Part shown: positions 59,760 to 64,000 of the stretch, piece after piece | Numbering within the stretch: position 1 is the stretch's first letter | Layout of the letters: each line of letters begins with the position of its first letter | Assembly (NCBI RefSeq): GCF_014207965.1 | Contig: NZ_JACHLM010000008.1 | Location: forward strand, 1 to 64,000 | Direction: 5' to 3' | DNA from: Brevundimonas bullata | Lineage (GTDB): Bacteria; Pseudomonadota; Alphaproteobacteria; Caulobacterales; Caulobacteraceae | DNA: 64,000 bases | Notes under the pieces: generated by a model | Told to the model about the DNA's origin: nothing | Database searches by the model: none | The model's input: only the letters and a program-made list of their open reading frames with translations | Position numbers and translations under genes: made by a program

Positions 59760-62201
59760 TCAGAACGGCCTGAAGGTCACCTGGAGCATGATCTCACGCC
59801 CCCGGTTCACATTGCCGCTGAGGTCGGCGAGCCCGCCGGTCAGCGCCGTCCCTGTGCGGGCCGCCAGACCGGTCTGCGGCACGTTGGAGGCGACATCGAC
59901 ACGGAATTCTTCCGTGAGATTGCGGCCGATGAGGGCCACCTCCCAGGTCCGGTCCGCGCTGAAGACGCGCACCCCCGCATTGAGGAAGGCCACGTCGTTC
60001 TGCAAGGCGCCCGGATGCAGTTCCGGGTGGGGATTGTACTCGGACTTGTAGAGGGTATCGATGTTCATGCCCCAGTCGACGCCTTCGATCGCCGTCGGCC
60101 CGCTGTAGGCGGCGCCCAGGGAACCCGTCCATTCCGGCGCATTGACCAGACGCTCGCCGGCCAGCTGCTGACCGGTGTATCGGCCGGTCGATGGATTGAG
60201 CAACAGATTGCAGCCGTCGGCGATGGTCTGGCCGATATAGCAGGTGGCGAGGAAGTCGGTGTATTTCGCGTCGTTGTAGTTGGCCGCGCCCCGGATCGTG
60301 AGACCCCGAACCTGGGGCAGGCGGAGCGTGAAGTCGGCCTCCAGCCCCTTGACCGTCGCCGCGCCGGCGTTGTTGACCCGGATCACCGGCACGCCGCTCG
60401 AGTTGTCGAGGGAGTTCACCTGCAGGTTGGTGTAGTCGTAGTCGTAGGCCGCCAGGTTGAGCCGGAGCGCCCCGTCGAACAGCAGGGCCTTGACCCCGCC
60501 TTCGAAGCCCTGGGCTGATTCCGGCAGGTACATGGCGTTCAGGGGGCTGGCGAAGGCCGGACCCGTATTGGTCGCCGCCGCGAACCCGCCCGACTTGAAG
60601 CCTTCCTTGTAGGCGCCGTAGAGGGTCAGACGATCCGTCGGCCTCCAGGTCAGGGTCACTTCGGGCGAGGTGTTCTCGAAATCGGCCGAGGCCGGCGAAA
60701 CCGGCTGGGGCACGCCCTCACGCGAGACGGCGAAGTCCTTGGATTCCTTGCTCCAGCGCAGGCCGCCCGCCAGCTCCACAGTGCTGGCGACATCCCACAG
60801 CACCTGGCCGAACACCGACTGGGTCTCGCCGTCGATATTGTGCAGGAACAGCGGCGAGCCCGCCGAGATGGCGCGCGTATAGGTCTCCAGCTCGGAGGAT
60901 TCGTAGAAGGCGCCGGCCAGGAAGTTGAAGGCGCCCGGCAGGTCCGACGACACGCGAACCTCCTGGGTGAACTGGATGTAGCCCGTGTTGCCGCTGAAAT
61001 CATTGGCGGCCACCGCGTCCGACGGCGCGACGGCATAGGTGTCGACCCGGAAGTCCTCGTTCTTCGCCCAGCCGGTCACCGACGTCAGCTTCAACCACTC
61101 GGACGGCCGGTAGTTCAGCTCGAGCGAATGGAGCTGCTGGCTGTAGTCCCCGGCTCCGGACGGATCGGTAAAGCCTTCCGGCGAATTCACCAGGAAGGCG
61201 GGATTGATATTGCCGTTGGCGTAGGTGGCGTCCGGACGGCAGTTGTCCACGGACAGGGCCTTGGCCAGGTCGGCGTTGGGCGTGCCGCCGTTCAGGACGG
61301 TCGACTGGGGCGCCAGCTGGGGCGCGCCGTTCGGGCAGTAGATTCTCTGGAAGCCGCCGGCCTGATTGTATCCGATGCCCTCATTCTTGGCGTAGCTCAG
61401 CTTCAGGCGGGCGTCGAACCGATCGGTCGGCTCCCATTTGAGCGTGCCACGGGTGAAGAAGAAGCTTTGCTGGGGTCCGCCGGAGGTCGCGCCGGTCACC
61501 GATCCGGGACGGATGGCATTGGCGGCTTCGGCCGCCTGCCCCGCGATATTTTCGCGCCACCCCTCCATGTCCGCGCCGTAGACGACCAGGCGGCCGCCGA
61601 GGGTTTCGGTGATCGGTCCCGAGACCACGGCCTCAAGCTGCCGCTCTTTGGCGTTGAACTCGTAGCCCGCCCGCGCCTCGACCTCGAAGGATCGGCCGGG
61701 ATCGGCCGTCGTGATCGAGATGACGCCGGCAGGGCTGTTCTTGCCGAAGAAGAGGGCCTGGGGTCCGCGCAGGACCTCGATCTTCTCCATGTCGATCTGG
61801 CCGACGCGCACGGCGCCGCCTCGCGACAGCTGGACGCCGTCGATGTTGACGGCGACGGTCTGCTCGAAGGTGGGATTGGACCCGGCCGTCGTTCCGACCC
61901 CGCGCAAGGATACGGTGCCGCCTACGCCGCCCGACACCTCGCCGACTGAGATCCCCGGCGTGACGGCGCGAAGATCCTGCAGGCTGTCCACCGCCAGGGT
62001 GCGAAGCTGCTCGCTTCCGAGCACGGTGACCGCGACCGGCACGGAGATCGGTGCCTCGTCGCGACGACGCGCGGTGACCACGACCTCGTCAACGCCGGTG
62101 ACGACCTCGGTTTCGGGTCCTGTCTGTGCTGCGGCCGGGTCCGCAAACGAAATCAACGCCCATGCGAGCGCGCCGCATGAAATGCCTGTCTTCACGTCCA
62201 T
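59760..62201 (-). CDS. TonB-dependent outer membrane receptor
   Basis: An 813-residue receptor. It has a signal peptide ending near DPAAAQ, TonB box DEVVVTARRRDE, a plug with IEVLRGPQALFFGKNSPAGVI and a barrel ending in a terminal Phe (EIMLQVTFRPF). No STN domain is present. It heads a two-gene operon with the FAH-family gene. Two tandem copies of the shared operator motif lie upstream at 62329 and 62348. It is the third receptor of this type in the window. Confidence 0.94.
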   Translation of the reverse strand: MDVKTGISCGALAWALISFADPAAAQTGPETEVVTGVDEVVVTARRRDEAPISVPVAVTVLGSEQLRTLAVDSLQDLRAVTPGISVGEVSGGVGGTVSLRGVGTTAGSNPTFEQTVAVNIDGVQLSRGGAVRVGQIDMEKIEVLRGPQALFFGKNSPAGVISITTADPGRSFEVEARAGYEFNAKERQLEAVVSGPITETLGGRLVVYGADMEGWRENIAGQAAEAANAIRPGSVTGATSGGPQQSFFFTRGTLKWEPTDRFDARLKLSYAKNEGIGYNQAGGFQRIYCPNGAPQLAPQSTVLNGGTPNADLAKALSVDNCRPDATYANGNINPAFLVNSPEGFTDPSGAGDYSQQLHSLELNYRPSEWLKLTSVTGWAKNEDFRVDTYAVAPSDAVAANDFSGNTGYIQFTQEVRVSSDLPGAFNFLAGAFYESSELETYTRAISAGSPLFLHNIDGETQSVFGQVLWDVASTVELAGGLRWSKESKDFAVSREGVPQPVSPASADFENTSPEVTLTWRPTDRLTLYGAYKEGFKSGGFAAATNTGPAFASPLNAMYLPESAQGFEGGVKALLFDGALRLNLAAYDYDYTNLQVNSLDNSSGVPVIRVNNAGAATVKGLEADFTLRLPQVRGLTIRGAANYNDAKYTDFLATCYIGQTIADGCNLLLNPSTGRYTGQQLAGERLVNAPEWTGSLGAAYSGPTAIEGVDWGMNIDTLYKSEYNPHPELHPGALQNDVAFLNAGVRVFSADRTWEVALIGRNLTEEFRVDVASNVPQTGLAARTGTALTGGLADLSGNVNRGREIMLQVTFRPF

Positions 62202-62328
62202 CGTCTTCCCTCTCCCTCGCCTGCGGTCCCCGCGTCTTCGCGCAGGCGCCCTCAGGCCGGCTCCCGGTCCGCGCCAGGGCGCGACCGCGAGACGATGCTA
62301 GTCAGAGATATCCCGGGTCGCAATCCAT

Positions 62329-62363
62329 AATCTGATACCGGAATAAAGTTCTATATAGCGAAC
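62329..62363. promoter_or_regulatory. Two tandem copies of the shared operator motif upstream of the TonB receptor
   Basis: AATCTGATACCGGAAT (62329-62344; one core mismatch) and GTTCTATATAGCGAAC (62348-62363; perfect GTTC/GAAC arms) lie 19 bases apart, about two helical turns. They sit between the receptor start (62201) and the TetR stop (62393). Confidence 0.5.
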
Positions 62364-62392
62364 TATATCCGGCAGACCCCGGACGCGGAACC

Positions 62393-63031
62393 CTAGGGGA
62401 TTTCCGCCCCGGCCGGCGACACCATGCCCACGAGGGTCCGCACAAGATCGGCGAGCGTCTCGTCAGGTTGCCAGAAGGGATGGGCGGCGTTTGACGCCAG
62501 GGCGGCTTCCCGGGCGGTCATGACCGCCCGCAATCCGAGGCTGAGGAAGACCAGCCGTCGCTCGAGGACCTCGGCGGGAGCCTGCGAAAGGCGCCGGATG
62601 TGGTCAAGGCAGCGCTGATAGCCGCGGTTCCAGCCGTCGCCTACGATACGTTCGAAGTCCGCGCGGTTCTGCAGGCTGAAGGTGCTGATGAAGCGAAGAT
62701 AGTCCCCCTCTCCACCCTCCCTGCCGAGCTCGGTCGACGGCAGGATGAGGACCTCCATCACCTCGTCGAGCGAACGCGGTCCCCCGACGGCCTCGAGGGC
62801 GTCCAGTCGGGCGTTGCGCCGTTCATCGATCAGCCGCGCGCCGTCGATCACCAGTTGGGCGACCAGGTCGTCCTTCGAGCCGAAATAATAGTGCAGCGAC
62901 GCGCCGTTGCGCTGCCCCGCCGCCGCCAGGATGTCGCGAACGGACACGGCGTCTACGCCGCGCGCAGCGAACAGGCTCTGCGCGGCCCGCTTGATCGTCT
63001 CGCGAGCGATGTCTGCCTTCTCAGCTTTCAT
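62393..63031 (-). CDS. TetR family transcriptional regulator
   Basis: I start at the ATG at 63031; upstream in-frame starts at 63055 and beyond would run over the divergent promoter. The 212-residue protein begins with a TetR helix-turn-helix (SVRDILAAAGQRNGASLHYY) and has a helical ligand domain. A CerR-type C-terminal fold (PsrA-like) is possible, since such regulators sense acyl-CoA. It is divergent from the SDR/acyl-CoA dehydrogenase operon. An inverted repeat at 63057-63077 lies between them. Confidence 0.87.
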   Translation of the reverse strand: MKAEKADIARETIKRAAQSLFAARGVDAVSVRDILAAAGQRNGASLHYYFGSKDDLVAQLVIDGARLIDERRNARLDALEAVGGPRSLDEVMEVLILPSTELGREGGEGDYLRFISTFSLQNRADFERIVGDGWNRGYQRCLDHIRRLSQAPAEVLERRLVFLSLGLRAVMTAREAALASNAAHPFWQPDETLADLVRTLVGMVSPAGAEIP

Positions 63032-63056
63032 GGATTGACGACCTAGCGCACTCATG

Positions 63057-63077
63057 TGAAATAAAACAACTGTTTCA
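63057..63077. promoter_or_regulatory. Probable TetR operator
   Basis: TGAAA and TTTCA form the outer arms (63057-63061 and 63073-63077) and AAACA-AC-TGTTT (63064-63075) forms a perfect inner inverted repeat. It is between the TetR start (63031) and the SDR start (63099). Confidence 0.55.
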
Positions 63078-63098
63078 TTCTTTCGCTTTAGGACCGCC

Positions 63099-63830
63099 GT
63101 GGATCTCGACTTCACCGACAAGACCGTCCTGATCATCGGCGGAACGAGCGGCATCGGCTTGGCCTGCGCCCAGGCCTTCTCCGCCAGGGGCGGCCGGGTC
63201 GCCGTCACAGGCACCCGCGCCGGCAGGGCCGACTACGGCGACGCCGCCGAAGCCTTCGCCCCCTTCGCCTTCTCGACGCTGGACGTCGCCAAGGCCGGAG
63301 CGGTCGAGGCCTGGACCCCGCCCTTCGAGGCCCTCGATGTGGTGATCCTGTCGCAGGGCGCGGTGGAGTACCGGCGCCGCGAATTCGAGGCCGAGACCTT
63401 CCGTCGGGTCGTGGAGGTGAACCTCAACAGCCTCATGGCCTGCGCCGAGAAGCTGGCCCCGGCGCTGGAGGCGCGACGCGGCAGCCTGATCCTGATCAGT
63501 TCCGTGGGCGGCCTGCGCGCCGCCCGGGGCAATCCCGCCTATTCGGCGTCCAAGGCGGGGGCCATCCATCTGACGCGCGCGCTCGGCGACGCCTGGGCGG
63601 GACGCGGCATTCGCGTGAACGGGATCGCGCCGGGCCTGATCGCGACCAAGATGACCGAAGTGACGACGGCGGATCCGAAGCGGCTCGAAGAGCGGCTCAG
63701 GGGCATTCCGCTGCAGCGGCTGGGACGACCCGAGGAGATCGCCGGCGCGGCGCTCTTCCTGGCCTCCCCGCTCGCGACCTACATCATCGGGGAGACCATC
63801 GTCGTCGACGGCGGCAGAACCCTGTCCTGA
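63099..63830 (+). CDS. SDR family NAD(P)-dependent oxidoreductase
   Basis: A 243-residue SDR beginning at a GTG six bases after AGGA. It has GGTSGIG (14-20), the catalytic Ser in LISSVGG, and YSASK. After beta-2 it reads GTRAGRADYGD, giving NADP preference. NNAG is replaced by SQGA. The C terminus (ETIVVDGGRTLS) is complete. It is 24 bases upstream of the acyl-CoA dehydrogenase fragment and they share the TetR-controlled promoter. Confidence 0.87.
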   Translation: MDLDFTDKTVLIIGGTSGIGLACAQAFSARGGRVAVTGTRAGRADYGDAAEAFAPFAFSTLDVAKAGAVEAWTPPFEALDVVILSQGAVEYRRREFEAETFRRVVEVNLNSLMACAEKLAPALEARRGSLILISSVGGLRAARGNPAYSASKAGAIHLTRALGDAWAGRGIRVNGIAPGLIATKMTEVTTADPKRLEERLRGIPLQRLGRPEEIAGAALFLASPLATYIIGETIVVDGGRTLS

Positions 63831-63854
63831 CACCGAACAGACTGGAGACCGCCC

Positions 63855-64000
63855 ATGGCCTGGGAATTCGAGACCGACCCCGACTTCGCCGAACAGCTCG
63901 CCTGGATCGACGCCTTTGTCCGCGAGGAGGTCGAACCGCTCGACCTGATCCTGCAGAGCCCCTTCGACGTCGACCATCCGCTCAACCGCCGTTTCGTCCG
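63855..64000 (+). CDS. Acyl-CoA dehydrogenase family protein, N-terminal fragment (cut by window edge)
   Basis: The first 48 codons are in the window, beginning at an ATG that follows CTGGAG. The sequence AWIDAFVREEVEPLDLIL is the first helix of acyl-CoA dehydrogenases (FadE-like). It would feed 2-enoyl-CoA to a hydratase such as that at 50082. The active-site residues lie beyond the window. Confidence 0.78.
   Translation, partial: MAWEFETDPDFAEQLAWIDAFVREEVEPLDLILQSPFDVDHPLNRRFV

Overview
The window is GC-rich bacterial chromosome with tightly packed genes, many four-base start/stop overlaps and three TonB-dependent receptors carrying the 'VVVTARR' type TonB box. This looks like an alphaproteobacterium, most likely Caulobacteraceae (Caulobacter/Phenylobacterium-like) or a sphingomonad. 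That placement is inference from gene style; no rRNA or other phylogenetic marker is present. I see no tRNA, rRNA, insertion sequence, integrase, prophage or CRISPR array. The window opens inside an amidohydrolase gene and ends inside an acyl-CoA dehydrogenase gene.

Layout. (1) 1-1808: amidohydrolase (partial), IclR regulator, hotdog thioesterase. (2) 1867-12316: an eight-gene minus-strand operon for branched-chain amino acid catabolism (bkdA1-bkdA2-bkdB-lpd-ivd-mccB-small ORF-mccA), read divergently from an Lrp/AsnC regulator (bkdR). (3) 12374-15411: a GntR-type regulator made of two fused regulator halves, coupled to an MFS exporter. (4) 15547-21987: TonB receptor facing a plus-strand pair of an unusual large alpha/beta hydrolase and a secreted tannase/feruloyl-esterase-like enzyme. 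(5) 22081-27860: MFS and SDR divergent from two paralogous amidohydrolases, a HIT-like protein and an FAH-family enzyme. (6) 27898-38417: TetR, then five SDRs, a BphC-like extradiol dioxygenase, an MFS symporter, a [3Fe-4S]-type ferredoxin, the alpha and beta subunits of a Rieske dioxygenase and a quinone-oxidoreductase-like MDR. (7) 38471-43659: glutathione peroxidase, limonene-epoxide-hydrolase-like protein, cytochrome P450, second TonB receptor. (8) 43910-48522: SDR, FAH-family enzyme, acyl-CoA synthetase, MDR. (9) 48764-54978: a seven-gene operon with MFS, enoyl-CoA hydratase, DUF35 protein, thiolase-like protein without the usual cysteine, VOC protein, carboxymuconolactone-decarboxylase-like protein and EamA transporter. 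(10) 55038-64000: SDR, GST, thiolase, 3-hydroxyacyl-CoA dehydrogenase, FAH-family enzyme, third TonB receptor, TetR, SDR and acyl-CoA dehydrogenase.

Regions 3-10 read as one large catabolic island for a hydrophobic ring compound: outer-membrane uptake, oxygenation by P450 and Rieske dioxygenase, SDR dehydrogenation, extradiol ring cleavage, FAH-type hydrolysis, CoA activation, beta-oxidation and a probable hydratase/retro-aldolase side-chain step. Its gene content resembles the known abietane-diterpenoid (dit) clusters (IclR regulator, Rieske dioxygenase with non-[2Fe-2S] ferredoxin, extradiol dioxygenase, P450, CoA ligase, thiolase homologue), but the substrate cannot be read from sequence.

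The strongest non-genic signal is a 16-bp palindromic motif (A-TTC-N8-GAA-C/T) in at least ten promoter regions between 173 and 62363, suggesting one regulator, possibly the IclR protein at 358-1191, controls scattered operons. A second, 13-bp shared element links the SDR promoter at 28675 with the Rieske/ferredoxin promoter at 35348.
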